A DNA stretch of 64,000 bases. Source: UQRS01 sp050946935. Its GTDB lineage: Bacteria; Bacillota; Clostridia; Oscillospirales; Acutalibacteraceae. The notes beneath the pieces were generated by a model. That model was not told where the DNA came from. It made no database searches and was given only the letters and a program-made list of their open reading frames with translations. The stretch is taken from assembly GCA_050946935.1 (NCBI GenBank), contig JBMNVR010000001.1, positions 1-64,000 on the forward strand. Reading direction: 5' to 3'. Positions 51,506 to 59,823 of this stretch are shown in pieces. Numbering within the stretch: position 1 is the stretch's first letter; every line of letters begins with the position of its first letter. A program made the translations under genes and the position numbers.

Positions 51506-51609
51506 CAAAAAATGAACGATTCAAAATTTCCGATTTAAAAAGCAAAGGTTTCGGCCAGGCATTTTACCAATATAAATTACGGGATGTACAGTGAGGATAG
51601 AAAATGCAT

Positions 51610-52431
51610 CTAAACATTGGATTTTTGTTTTTTCAGAGCAAAAAACAAAAAACAAACGGCATAAATCAGCAGCCCGATGTCCAGAATGCTGCCGGATTTT
51701 CCCTCGTGCAGAAGATCTGTGCGTCCCATGATGAGGAGAATATATCGCGGCAGGGTAGAAACGGCGCAAAGACTGGCGGCGGCCAAACCAAACGCCGTTG
51801 CCATCCGAAGATTTTTTTTACATTCGATATTGTTGACTGCCTTTCCGTGAGCCAGCAGAAACAAAAGAGAGGTACAAAGCATAAAAATCTCAATAATATT
51901 TTCCGAAATATTTGCGATCCCGGTAAAACTGATAAAAGAAGAAATCAGTCGGTAAATCCAGGTAATCACCGGAAAAATCATTAAAAACATACCTTTTTTT
52001 ATACCGCCGAAACAACTGGCAGCCTGAAGGCAGAAGCCCAGCGCGGATAAGATACATAAAAGCATGTATAACAAGGCTTGAAAAGAGAAAATCGAATATC
52101 CGGCTTCATTCGAAAGGGTAAATAACTGGCCGCTGATTGCAATGTATGCGGATTCGATTAAAAAAACAAAGCCAAATAAAAGGGAAACGACTCCAAAACC
52201 AATCGACCGGAAAGAAATATCCTCTGTGTAATCGTTTTTAAAATAAGAAAACAAAATAAAAAGAATCGGAATCACAGCAAGAAGAATGCTTATAAAAATA
52301 TTAAACTGCATCTGATCATCCAGAAAAAATCCGGTCGACGGATCAATCAGAGAGAAAAGCTGAATAAACCTTCCAAGCACCAGCACAGGAAGGGCAATAA
52401 AAAATAAAAACAGAATTTTTTTCGCTTTCAA
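51610..52431 (-). CDS. unknown polytopic membrane protein
   Basis: A ~273-residue protein with about eight hydrophobic segments, e.g. ILFLFFIALPVLVLGRF, FISILLAVIPILFILFSYF, GFGVVSLLFGFVFLIES, LLYMLLCILSALGFCL, IGLLIYAVCFLFFAL near the end. Charged tail KKQKSNV. The start is placed at TTG 52431 (MKAKKILFLF), 8 bases after AAAAGGA; ATG 52440 abuts that site, and TTG 52476 lacks one. No known family is recognised. It lies between the dnaA promoter region and the divergent spoIID-like gene and is AT-rich like them. Confidence 0.7.
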   Translation of the reverse strand: MKAKKILFLFFIALPVLVLGRFIQLFSLIDPSTGFFLDDQMQFNIFISILLAVIPILFILFSYFKNDYTEDISFRSIGFGVVSLLFGFVFLIESAYIAISGQLFTLSNEAGYSIFSFQALLYMLLCILSALGFCLQAASCFGGIKKGMFLMIFPVITWIYRLISSFISFTGIANISENIIEIFMLCTSLLFLLAHGKAVNNIECKKNLRMATAFGLAAASLCAVSTLPRYILLIMGRTDLLHEGKSGSILDIGLLIYAVCFLFFALKKQKSNV

Positions 52432-52620
52432 GAAAAACATCCTTTTCAAAAAATTTCTGATCTTCAAAAAATCCAAGGCATTAAAAAATCTGTTGTTTCA
52501 TATAATGAAAACAAATCGTCCGGCATCTGACAAGCTATTTCTAAATTATAATAGAAATCATATTTAATTATATTATTTTATAACGAATAAAACCGATTGT
52601 CAATAAAAAGGAGAAGATAG

Positions 52621-53571
52621 ATGAAAAGACCTTATCTCAATCTTTTTGTAATTTTGGTGATTGCCTGTCTTCTGCTGCCATTTGCAGCGGTTGGACAGCC
52701 CAAAACAGGAGAGAATTCGGACGATCGATCGGCCCCTTTGACCGGTAATATTAAAGTATATGTGGAACAAACGAAAAAAACGCTGAGTTTAAGTAAAAAG
52801 GAATATTTGACCGGCGTGCTGTTTGCGGAAATTTCCCCTACATACAACGATGAGGCGATCAAGGCGCAGGCTGTCGCCGCCTATACTTTTTTACAGTACA
52901 GGCGTGAAAACGCAGAAAAAGATGCGGCTTATGACATCACCGACAATCCGGAAAACGGGCAGGGATATATGTCTCCCGATACGGCAAAAGAAACATTCGG
53001 GGATCAGTATGAGGCATATAAATTGCATCTTGAGTCCCTGATTGACGCGGTACAGAATTATGTAATCACCTATTCGGAAAAGCCGATCTGCGCTATGTAT
53101 CATGCCGTATCGGGCGGCAAGACCGAGTCGGCCGAAAATATATACGGCGGCAGTTATCCGTATCTTATCGCGGTTGAAAGTGTAGGAGATCTGCTTTGCC
53201 CCGCGTATCTTTCTACAGCGACCTTTAAAAAAGAAGAGGTAAAACAAATTCTGCAAAACGACGGGAAAACGATAGGCGAAGGCGCCGCTGTCTTTTCGGG
53301 GGAGGATCGCAGTCCCTCCGGCACGATTTTGAGCATACAGCTATACGGCAACACATATAAAGGGACCGAGGTACGCAAACTTTTTTCCCTGAACTCCGCC
53401 AATTTTGATGTGGAGGAGGGAGAGGACTCAGTCACCTTCCGGGTGCGCGGCAAAGGACACGGTGTCGGGATGAGTCAATACGGCGCGAACTATATGGCCT
53501 CTCTGGGCAGTACATTTTTGGAAATTTTGAGCTGGTATTATCCCGGATGTGAAATGAAAAATGAAGCGTAG
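52621..53571 (+). CDS. spoIID: SpoIID/LytB-domain protein
   Basis: A 316-residue protein with an N-terminal membrane anchor (LFVILVIACLLLPFAAVG). The SpoIID domain contains EYLTGVLFAEISP with the catalytic Glu, AIKAQAVAAYTF, YHAVSGGKTESAENIYGG, and the C-terminal GKGHGVGMSQYGANYMA. SpoIID is a lytic transglycosylase that thins septal peptidoglycan during engulfment in sporulation. It implies a spore-forming ancestry. SpoIID-like paralogues outside sporulation exist, so the exact role is inferred. Start ATG 52621 behind AAAAGGAGAAG. Confidence 0.85.
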   Translation: MKRPYLNLFVILVIACLLLPFAAVGQPKTGENSDDRSAPLTGNIKVYVEQTKKTLSLSKKEYLTGVLFAEISPTYNDEAIKAQAVAAYTFLQYRRENAEKDAAYDITDNPENGQGYMSPDTAKETFGDQYEAYKLHLESLIDAVQNYVITYSEKPICAMYHAVSGGKTESAENIYGGSYPYLIAVESVGDLLCPAYLSTATFKKEEVKQILQNDGKTIGEGAAVFSGEDRSPSGTILSIQLYGNTYKGTEVRKLFSLNSANFDVEEGEDSVTFRVRGKGHGVGMSQYGANYMASLGSTFLEILSWYYPGCEMKNEA

Positions 53572-53705
53572 GAAATCTATTAAAAAATGTTTTGGCCGTA
53601 AAAAATACAAATTTGACTTTTAGACACAAATCAGGTATGCTGAAAAAAACATCAGGCATCCGAAAGGCTGGTCGGTGTAAATCGGACAAAAGGAAGGACA
53701 ATTCC

Positions 53706-54644
53706 ATGCAAAGGCGTTGTAAAAATATTCTGATTCTGATCGTGGCGCTGGTTTTTGCGGCTGTCGGCTGCGGCTGTGATCTGGATTTTGCGTCATCCGG
53801 TCAGAATGCGGGAATTTCTTATTCCGATCGTTTTGAGGAAACGGGAGAGCTTATTCTCCGTTTTCTCTATGTCGGGCAGGCGGATTGCACGTTGATTTCG
53901 CTTCCGGACGGGACGACCCTGCTGGTCGATGGCGGAAATGATTCGGATGGAGAAGAAATTGCCGGATATATAAAGTCTTTGGGGATTGACCGGCTGGATT
54001 TGGTGGTGGCGACCCACCCGCATGAGGATCATATCGGCGGTCTGGACAAAATTTTGAAAGAATTCCCGGCCGGGGCAATCTATGCACCGGAGTTGCCGGC
54101 CTCGGCCGAGCCGGATACTAAGAACTACCGGGATTTTGTTGCGGCGGCAAAAGGGCAGGACTGCGGTCTTTCCGCTCTTGCGGCCGGTCAGACCATGTAT
54201 AACGCCGGCGGCGTGACCATCGACTGTCTTTCCCCTGACGCGCGGGATGTTTACAGCGATCTCAACAACTATTCCATCGTTTTGCGGATTACTTACGGCA
54301 ATCAGAATTTTCTGCTTATGGGAGATGCGGAAACAGAGGTAGAAAGCGTCCTTTTACACGAAGGATACACCCTGTCGGCCACGCTGATCAAAGCGGGACA
54401 TCATGGAAGCAAAACCTCCTCTTCCCAAAAATTTATTGCGGCGGTTTCGCCTGAATTTGCGATTCTCTCCTGCGGACGGGAAAACACCTACGGCTTTCCG
54501 CACGCACAAACGCTGAAGACCTTTGCCGCCATGGGAACGCAGGTATTCTCTTTATCGGAATGCGGATCGGTCTTTGCGGTCTGCGACGGGATCGGGACAA
54601 CCGTGACCGAGTACGGGGAGCTGAACCTGGATGGATCGAAGTAA
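53706..54644 (+). CDS. metallo-beta-lactamase-fold protein with lipoprotein-type leader (ComEC/Rec2-like)
   Basis: A 312-residue protein, start ATG 53706 behind AAAAGGAAGG. A basic N-terminus and hydrophobic run end in VGCGCD, a possible lipobox. The beta-lactamase fold has THPHEDHIGG (HxHxDH), DNYSIVLR-like LNNYSIVLRITYG, LLMGDAE and KAGHHGSKTSS, as in the nuclease-like domain of ComEC competence proteins, here free-standing and without ComEC membrane segments. Possibly an extracellular phosphodiesterase or nuclease. It follows spoIID with 134 bases between. Confidence 0.8.
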   Translation: MQRRCKNILILIVALVFAAVGCGCDLDFASSGQNAGISYSDRFEETGELILRFLYVGQADCTLISLPDGTTLLVDGGNDSDGEEIAGYIKSLGIDRLDLVVATHPHEDHIGGLDKILKEFPAGAIYAPELPASAEPDTKNYRDFVAAAKGQDCGLSALAAGQTMYNAGGVTIDCLSPDARDVYSDLNNYSIVLRITYGNQNFLLMGDAETEVESVLLHEGYTLSATLIKAGHHGSKTSSSQKFIAAVSPEFAILSCGRENTYGFPHAQTLKTFAAMGTQVFSLSECGSVFAVCDGIGTTVTEYGELNLDGSK

Positions 54645-54680
54645 GGTGAAAAGCAGTTTTTACGATATTGCCTGAATGTT

Positions 54681-54732
54681 AGGAAAGGCACAGAAAAGTT
54701 CAAATGCACAACAGGGTTTAAGCCTTTCCGCT
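54681..54732 (+). repeat. 52-base repeat, copy 1
   Basis: AGGAAAGGC...GCCTTTCCGCT; the 52 bases are identical to 54788-54839. Ends are 8-base inverted repeats GGAAAGGC / GCCTTTCC. Confidence 0.9.
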
Positions 54733-54787
54733 CAAACTTGAAAATATACAAAACTCTGCGTGTTTGGGCGCAAAGACCAAACACATA

Positions 54788-54839
54788 GGAAAGGCACAGA
54801 AAAGTTCAAATGCACAACAGGGTTTAAGCCTTTCCGCTG
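54788..54839 (+). repeat. 52-base repeat, copy 2
   Basis: Identical to the copy at 54681, 55 bases away. It overlaps the last codons of ogg, whose stop lies inside it. Confidence 0.9.
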
Positions 54840-55675
54840 ATACCCCCGCCAACGCGGGCATAGTGAAACAGGTATTGCTGTACGATGCCGGCATAGGGCA
54901 CCGCACAGTCGGGCAGCCGGCCGCCGAATAACTCCCGCATGACCCGTTTGATCCAGATGTCCTCGGGAAAGCATTCAATCCGACCCGCTCCGAACAGCAG
55001 GGCGCAGTCGGCCACCTTCGGCCCTACGCCGTTGATTTGCATCAGCATCTCCCGCGCCTTTTGCAGCGGCAGGCTCTCGCAGGCTGAGAGGTCGACCGTT
55101 CCGTCGGTTACCTTCCTTGCTGCGTCGAGGATGTATTTTGCCCGAAAGCCGCTGCGCAGAGGGGCAAGAGCCTCGAGCGAAAGAGGGGCAAGCCGTGCGG
55201 CGGTTGGAAAGGCGTATCCGCCCTCTACCGGATCGCCGAAGGTTTCGCACAGGCGGGCGATGATCCCCTTGATCCGGGGAATGTTGTTGTTTTGGGAAAG
55301 AATGAAGGAACAAAGTGTCTCCCACAAATCCTGGTGCAAAAGGCGTATGCCGGCGGCGTACCGCCCGGCTTTTTGCAGCACCGGATGCTGCTCCATGGCT
55401 GCGAGAACGGCGGTATAATCCCGGTCAAGATCAAAATATTGTCGCCAGACCGTTTCAAACTCCGCGCGTGTTGTGTGATAAAGGATCAGGCAGTCTCCCT
55501 CCAGTCGGAGGCGAAGCAGCCGGCCGTAGGCGATTCCCTCCCACCCGCCGTCCGGCAGGGGAGAAAATCTGAAGCACTGGCCGCAGTCGAGGGTATCGGC
55601 AAGCGAAAAGCAGTTCACCGGCCGGATAAGAAGGCTCTCCCCCTCTTCCCGAATTTGTAAGGATTGTGCGGACAT
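54824..55675 (-). CDS. ogg: 8-oxoguanine DNA glycosylase
   Basis: A 283-residue OGG1-family glycosylase. N-terminal domain with CFSLADTLDCGQCFRF (substrate-loop signature QxFRW-like), central SQNNNIPRIKGII, the HhH QINGVGPKVADCALLF with the catalytic Lys, and ECFPEDIWIKRVM with the catalytic Asp. It removes 8-oxoguanine opposite cytosine. Start ATG 55675 (AGAGAGG, spacing 7) instead of TTG 55681. The last residues (GGGISGKA) are encoded within a 52-base repeat, so the C-terminus may have been altered by repeat insertion. Confidence 0.92.
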   Translation of the reverse strand: MSAQSLQIREEGESLLIRPVNCFSLADTLDCGQCFRFSPLPDGGWEGIAYGRLLRLRLEGDCLILYHTTRAEFETVWRQYFDLDRDYTAVLAAMEQHPVLQKAGRYAAGIRLLHQDLWETLCSFILSQNNNIPRIKGIIARLCETFGDPVEGGYAFPTAARLAPLSLEALAPLRSGFRAKYILDAARKVTDGTVDLSACESLPLQKAREMLMQINGVGPKVADCALLFGAGRIECFPEDIWIKRVMRELFGGRLPDCAVPYAGIVQQYLFHYARVGGGISGKA

Positions 55676-55833
55676 CTGCAAAACCTCTCTTTTTGAAATA
55701 TAGAAATGTGTCGTCTCGGCCCCGGACGTGTCCGCCGGGGGTTTTCATCCCGCCGAAAATATGGTAGACTGTATAAAAAGGGCGAAATTCCACAATTTCA
55801 GTACGGCTGTGTGGATAAAGGAGATTGTGAAAC

Positions 55834-56526
55834 ATGCGGGACGACATTTGCACTATCCCGGTCAGCGAGGTGTTTGAGGAAACGGGCGGATGCCCGATTT
55901 GCCGGATGCGCGACCGGGTGGAGGCGCGGCTTCTCGATTATATCATGGGGCCGGCGATGATGGAGCCGGACGTACGGCAGAGCACCAATGAAACCGGATT
56001 TTGCGCCGAACATCTTGAACAAATGATGGCCCGGCGGGGCCGTCTCTCCCTCGCGCTGATGCTGGAAACCCATTTGCAGCAAATCCGGGAGGAAATTGTG
56101 GAAAAGTCCGGGCCTTTCACAAACCCGGCCAAAAAGGGGATGAAGGCCGCCTCGGTGACGGAGGATTGTTTCCTCTGCCGCAAGATCGACTGGGGTATGG
56201 AGCGGATGCTGGCTACTGTCTGCTGCCTGTATGAGGAGGAGGGGGATTTCCGCCGCCTGTTCGACGCGCAAACCGGCTTCTGCCTGCCTCATTACGCGGC
56301 GCTGTTGCAGGCGGCCGATAAAAAGCAGATGCGCGGCCACTACGTCGGTTTTGAAAAGGCGCTTTCGTCTGCAGTGGCAGGGGAACTTGCCGCGCTGCTT
56401 TCCGATATGCGGAGATATTGCAGTATGTACGACTATCGCAACAGCGGGGAGAACGCCGATTGGGGAACCTCCCGCGACGCAGTTGAGCGGGCGGTCGGTT
56501 TTTTGACCTCGCACAGGCCGGAATAG
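55834..56526 (+). CDS. DUF6062-type Cys-rich protein
   Basis: A 230-residue cytoplasmic protein with three spaced Cys pairs: GGCPICRMRD near the N-terminus, TGFCAEH, and DCFLCRKIDWG plus TGFCLPHY, a repeated CxxC...FC..H pattern suggesting two zinc-ribbon-like units. It matches the clostridial DUF6062 family by this pattern; function unknown. Start ATG 55834 behind AAAGGAG. Divergently followed by the Crp/Fnr gene. Confidence 0.8.
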   Translation: MRDDICTIPVSEVFEETGGCPICRMRDRVEARLLDYIMGPAMMEPDVRQSTNETGFCAEHLEQMMARRGRLSLALMLETHLQQIREEIVEKSGPFTNPAKKGMKAASVTEDCFLCRKIDWGMERMLATVCCLYEEEGDFRRLFDAQTGFCLPHYAALLQAADKKQMRGHYVGFEKALSSAVAGELAALLSDMRRYCSMYDYRNSGENADWGTSRDAVERAVGFLTSHRPE

Positions 56527-56527
56527 C

Positions 56528-57244
56528 TCAGCGAAAGCAGTCCCGAAGCTTATCTGCATCCTCGATCTTAAAGCTGCTTTTATAAAAGCTGAGAATTCCG
56601 TCGGCCTGCATACGTGACAGCTCTCTCGACAGGGCGGAGCGGTTGGCGCCCAGCAGGGCAGCCAGATCTTCCCTCGACAGGGAGGTGTTGAAGGTGCGTC
56701 CGCCGGCGTCGGACATGCAGTCAAGCAGGAATTCCGCGATCCGGCAGCGCAGGGAACGGTTGGACAGATAGCGTATTTTGCGGTTGAGGCGGAAGAATTT
56801 TTCTGAAATCTCGGTTAGCAGATTCACTCGCAGCTGCCGGTGGGCGGCGCAGTTTTCCGCGCAGCCGTCCATAATCCGATCAAAGGGCAGGAAGAGGATT
56901 CGGCAGTCTTCCGCCGCACGCATATTGACCGGACTGCCGGAGGAACCGCCCGACATCAGCAGGTCGCCGAACATTTCTCCGGCCGCGAAGGTCTGGACGA
57001 TGCTCTGCTCGCCGTTCAGGTGCGGGCTTTCGGCGCAGGTGCGGCCCTCCAGCAAAATACCGGCGGCCGTGATTCTTTCGTCGGCTAAAAACAGATATTC
57101 TCCCTTTTCATAATCCTGCACCCGGCAGTGCAGACAGCCGAACAGCCGCGCGATATCCTCCTCGTCGATTCCCCGGAAGAGAATGGCGCGGCGCAGCAGG
57201 GCGTAATACGGGGCAAGCGGAGCAGTTTTGCCGAGATTTTGCAT
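56528..57244 (-). CDS. Crp/Fnr-family transcriptional regulator
   Basis: A 238-residue regulator: an N-terminal cyclic-nucleotide-binding-like barrel (GEYLFLADERITAAGILLEG, AAGEMFGDLLM) and a C-terminal winged helix (LSREDLAALLGANRSALSRELSRM). Cys residues (CLHC, CAENC) are scattered but do not form an Fnr cluster pattern. It resembles small clostridial regulators such as HcpR/ArcR-like proteins. Start ATG 57244 behind GAAGG. A palindrome in its own leader suggests autoregulation; the divergent ABC importer is a likely target. Confidence 0.87.
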   Translation of the reverse strand: MQNLGKTAPLAPYYALLRRAILFRGIDEEDIARLFGCLHCRVQDYEKGEYLFLADERITAAGILLEGRTCAESPHLNGEQSIVQTFAAGEMFGDLLMSGGSSGSPVNMRAAEDCRILFLPFDRIMDGCAENCAAHRQLRVNLLTEISEKFFRLNRKIRYLSNRSLRCRIAEFLLDCMSDAGGRTFNTSLSREDLAALLGANRSALSRELSRMQADGILSFYKSSFKIEDADKLRDCFR

Positions 57245-57260
57245 AACCAGACCTTCTTTT

Positions 57261-57274
57261 GTTGCTATGGCAAC
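57261..57274. promoter_or_regulatory. palindromic operator candidate in the Crp/Fnr gene leader
   Basis: GTTGCTATGGCAAC, arms GTTGC / GCAAC, located just downstream of the promoter start point and before the ribosome site, as for autorepression. Confidence 0.6.
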
Positions 57275-57288
57275 GTTCTTTTCCAATT

Positions 57289-57317
57289 AGTATACTATAA
57301 TAAAGAAATCCCGTCAA
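57289..57317 (-). promoter_or_regulatory. promoter of the Crp/Fnr gene
   Basis: Minus-strand TTGACG, 17-base spacer, TATACT (5/6 and 5/6). Confidence 0.75.
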
Positions 57318-57395
57318 GGGAAACCGGCAGGCGCATCCGGCTAAAAGCTGTTTGATTTGCAAACCTGCCGCATGTTGGAAAGGAATGGTCTGATT

Positions 57396-58415
57396 ATGAT
57401 GAAAAAAGGAATCGCACTGGCATTGGCGCTGCTGATGCTGTTTAGTCTTGTCTCCTGCGGAGAGGGAGGCGGCACTTCCTCCCCCCAGCCGGAGAACACC
57501 TCGTCCGCGGCCGCGGTGGATATGAACGTTTATACCCTCAAAGGGCCGACCGGCATGGGCATGACCAAGCTGATGGCCGATTCGGACGCGGGAACCGCTT
57601 CGAACAACTATCATTTCACGCTCTCCTCCGCACCGGATGAGATTGTATCGGCTATCTCCTCCGGCAGCGCCGATATCGCCGCCTGCCCGATCAATCTTGC
57701 CTCCACGCTGTATAAGAAAACCGGCGGCGCGGTGGAGATTCTGGCGGTCAACACCCTCGGCGTTTTGTATGTGCTGGAAAACGGAGAGTCCATTCAGAGC
57801 ATCGCCGACCTGAAGGGTAAGACAATTTATGCTACCGGGCAGGGCTCGACGCCGGAGTATATCCTCAACTATGTGCTGGAGAAAAACGGCATCGACCCGG
57901 CGGCTGACGTGACTATCGAGTACAAAACCGAGCACAGCGAGCTTGCCACCCTCGCCGCCTCGGGTGACGCAGCCATCGCGGTCCTGCCCGAACCCAATGT
58001 GACCGCCGCCCTGGCGCAGAGCCAGGCGGGCCTTCGCATCGCCCTCGACCTGACCGAGGAGTGGGAGAAGGTCAGTGACAGCAAACTGGCGCAGGGCTGT
58101 ATCATCGTTCGCAAAGAATTTCTGGAGGCAAACGCCGACGCGGTGGACAAATTTCTTGCGGAATACGGCCGGTCGGTTACCTATGTGAATGAAAACCTGG
58201 ACGACGCTTCGGCGCTGATCGAACAGTATGGCATCATGGCCAAAGCCGCTTTGGCCAAAAAGGCCATTCCGAACTGCAACATTGTTTTCCTGACCGGGAA
58301 TGAGATGGAACAGGTCGCGAGGGCGAATCTGCAGGTTCTGTTCGACGCCAACCCCTCGTCCGTGGGAGGAGCACTGCCGGATGACAGTTTCTACTACAAA
58401 GGCTATCAGGGTTAA
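57396..58415 (+). CDS. ABC transporter substrate-binding lipoprotein (NMT1/TauA-like)
   Basis: A 339-residue lipoprotein, start ATG 57396 behind GGAAAGGA. Signal peptide with lipobox LVSCG (Cys ~22), Ser/Pro-rich spacer, then a periplasmic-binding fold of the NMT1/TauA/SsuA type (YTLKGPTGMGMTKLM, APDEIVSAISSGSADIAACP, GKTIYATGQGSTPEYILNYV). It would bind a small sulfonate-, pyrimidine- or similar ligand; the actual ligand is unknown. Its end overlaps the fused permease-ATPase gene by 35 bases. Confidence 0.87.
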   Translation: MMKKGIALALALLMLFSLVSCGEGGGTSSPQPENTSSAAAVDMNVYTLKGPTGMGMTKLMADSDAGTASNNYHFTLSSAPDEIVSAISSGSADIAACPINLASTLYKKTGGAVEILAVNTLGVLYVLENGESIQSIADLKGKTIYATGQGSTPEYILNYVLEKNGIDPAADVTIEYKTEHSELATLAASGDAAIAVLPEPNVTAALAQSQAGLRIALDLTEEWEKVSDSKLAQGCIIVRKEFLEANADAVDKFLAEYGRSVTYVNENLDDASALIEQYGIMAKAALAKKAIPNCNIVFLTGNEMEQVARANLQVLFDANPSSVGGALPDDSFYYKGYQG

Positions 58416-59823
58416 ACGAATTTTTATAAAGGCAGGAAAAAAGGCGGCCGTGGCCGCCTTTTGGCTTTTGCTCTGGCAGGGGATATACCTGCTCGTGCAA
58501 AAGGAGATTCTGATCGCCTCGCCCCTCGCCACCGCCCGCCGGATCATCGAACTGTGCGGCACAGCGGAATTTTGGAGGATCACCGGCGGTTCGCTGCTGC
58601 GGATTCTCTGTGGATTTCTTTCGGGGCTGCTGATCGGGACGGCGCTGGCAACCCTGTCGGCCGCCATGCCTTTCCTGCATGCCCTTTTCCGACCGCTGGT
58701 CGGGATCGCCAAGGCGACGCCGGTCGCCTCTTTCATCATTCTGGCCCTGTGCTGGATCGGCACCGGAAAGGTTCCGGCGTTTATCGCCGCGCTGATGGTC
58801 TTTCCCATCCTCTTCGGCAATGTATACGAGGGCATCCGCACCACGCCGGCCGATCTTCTTGAAATGGGGGGGAGCTTTTGTCTGTCCCGAAAAACGGTGT
58901 TTTTGCAGATTTATCTGCCTCATGTTTTTCCCTATTTTCTGGCCGGGACGACGACCGCCCTTGGTCTCGCTTGGAAGGCGGGCATTGCGGCCGAAGTGCT
59001 CAGCACCCCGCGCGACTCGATCGGCCTGATGCTGCATAACGCAAAAATTTATATTGAGACGGTTGACCTCTTCGCCTGGACGGTGGTCGTAATTCTGCTC
59101 AGCATGCTGCTCGAGCGGCTGCTGGTGCTGCTGCTCGGCCGCCTGACTTTCCATGTTCCGCTGCGCCGGAGCAGCGCGCCGGCTGCAAACCGGCAGCCGG
59201 CCTCCGCTTCGTACGCGGTATCCGGTATTTCCAAACGTTTTGGGGATAACCGGGTGCTGGACGATACCTCCGTTACCCTGCCGGCCGGCGTGACCGCTCT
59301 GATGGGTCCGTCGGGCAGCGGAAAAACAACCCTGCTGCGCATCCTCACCGGACTGGAGCAGTCGGATGCGCCGGTGAAGGGGGCGTTTTGCCGCCGGCCG
59401 TCCGTCCTGTTTCAGGAGGATCGCTTGCTCGAGACGGCCACGGTGGCTGAAAATATCCGGCTGGTCAACCCGGCCGCCGACGTATCCGGCCTTTTGCGGG
59501 ACATGGGACTTGAGGGGACGGCCGATCTTTATCCAAAGGACTTGAGCGGCGGCATGCGCCGCCGGGTCGCGCTTGCCCGCACTCTTGGCTATACGGGAGA
59601 CGCCGTTTTCCTGGACGAGCCGTTCAAGGGGCTGGACGCCGAACTGAAGGAACGGGTCGCGGCCCGTACCTTCTCCCGGCTGCGGGGATGTCCGGTGCTT
59701 TTGGTCACCCACGATGCGGAAGAGGCGGTTCGCTTTGCCGACCGGATTCTCCGCCTTTCGAACGGAAAGGTTGTCGAAGCAACCGAAAGCAATCCGGACG
59801 CAAAGGATGGTGAGCAGAAATGA
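58381..59823 (+). CDS. fused ABC permease-ATPase (TauC-TauB / SsuC-SsuB type)
   Basis: A 480-residue single polypeptide. The first ~255 residues form a permease of the SsuC/TauC type with ~6 membrane segments and the EAA loop (EMGGSFCLSRKTVFLQIYLP). A short linker leads to an ATPase at ~275-465: GPSGSGKTTLLR (Walker A), LFQEDRLLE (Q-loop), LSGGMRRRVALARTL (signature), AVFLDEPFKGLDA (Walker B), LVTHDAEEA (H-loop). Start ATG 58381, 10 bases from GGAGGA and within the substrate-binding gene. Permease and ATPase are usually separate genes. The chain remains in frame with no stop, so this is a real fusion. Confidence 0.88.
   Translation: MTVSTTKAIRVKRIFIKAGKKAAVAAFWLLLWQGIYLLVQKEILIASPLATARRIIELCGTAEFWRITGGSLLRILCGFLSGLLIGTALATLSAAMPFLHALFRPLVGIAKATPVASFIILALCWIGTGKVPAFIAALMVFPILFGNVYEGIRTTPADLLEMGGSFCLSRKTVFLQIYLPHVFPYFLAGTTTALGLAWKAGIAAEVLSTPRDSIGLMLHNAKIYIETVDLFAWTVVVILLSMLLERLLVLLLGRLTFHVPLRRSSAPAANRQPASASYAVSGISKRFGDNRVLDDTSVTLPAGVTALMGPSGSGKTTLLRILTGLEQSDAPVKGAFCRRPSVLFQEDRLLETATVAENIRLVNPAADVSGLLRDMGLEGTADLYPKDLSGGMRRRVALARTLGYTGDAVFLDEPFKGLDAELKERVAARTFSRLRGCPVLLVTHDAEEAVRFADRILRLSNGKVVEATESNPDAKDGEQK

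Larger units (their letters stand above)
51225..51609. other. region upstream of dnaA
   Basis: Gene-free. It holds the dnaA promoter, an inverted repeat GATTCAAAA / TTTTGAATC at 51409-51433, a further direct copy of ACGATTCAAAAT near 51514, and the terminator at 51484. No 9-mer DnaA box (TTATCCACA) is present. Confidence 0.6.

Noticed and set aside
54732..54978. Overlapping minus-strand ORFs crossing the 52-base repeats
   Set aside because: They arise from the repeat and the ogg 3' end in other frames; no independent start signal.
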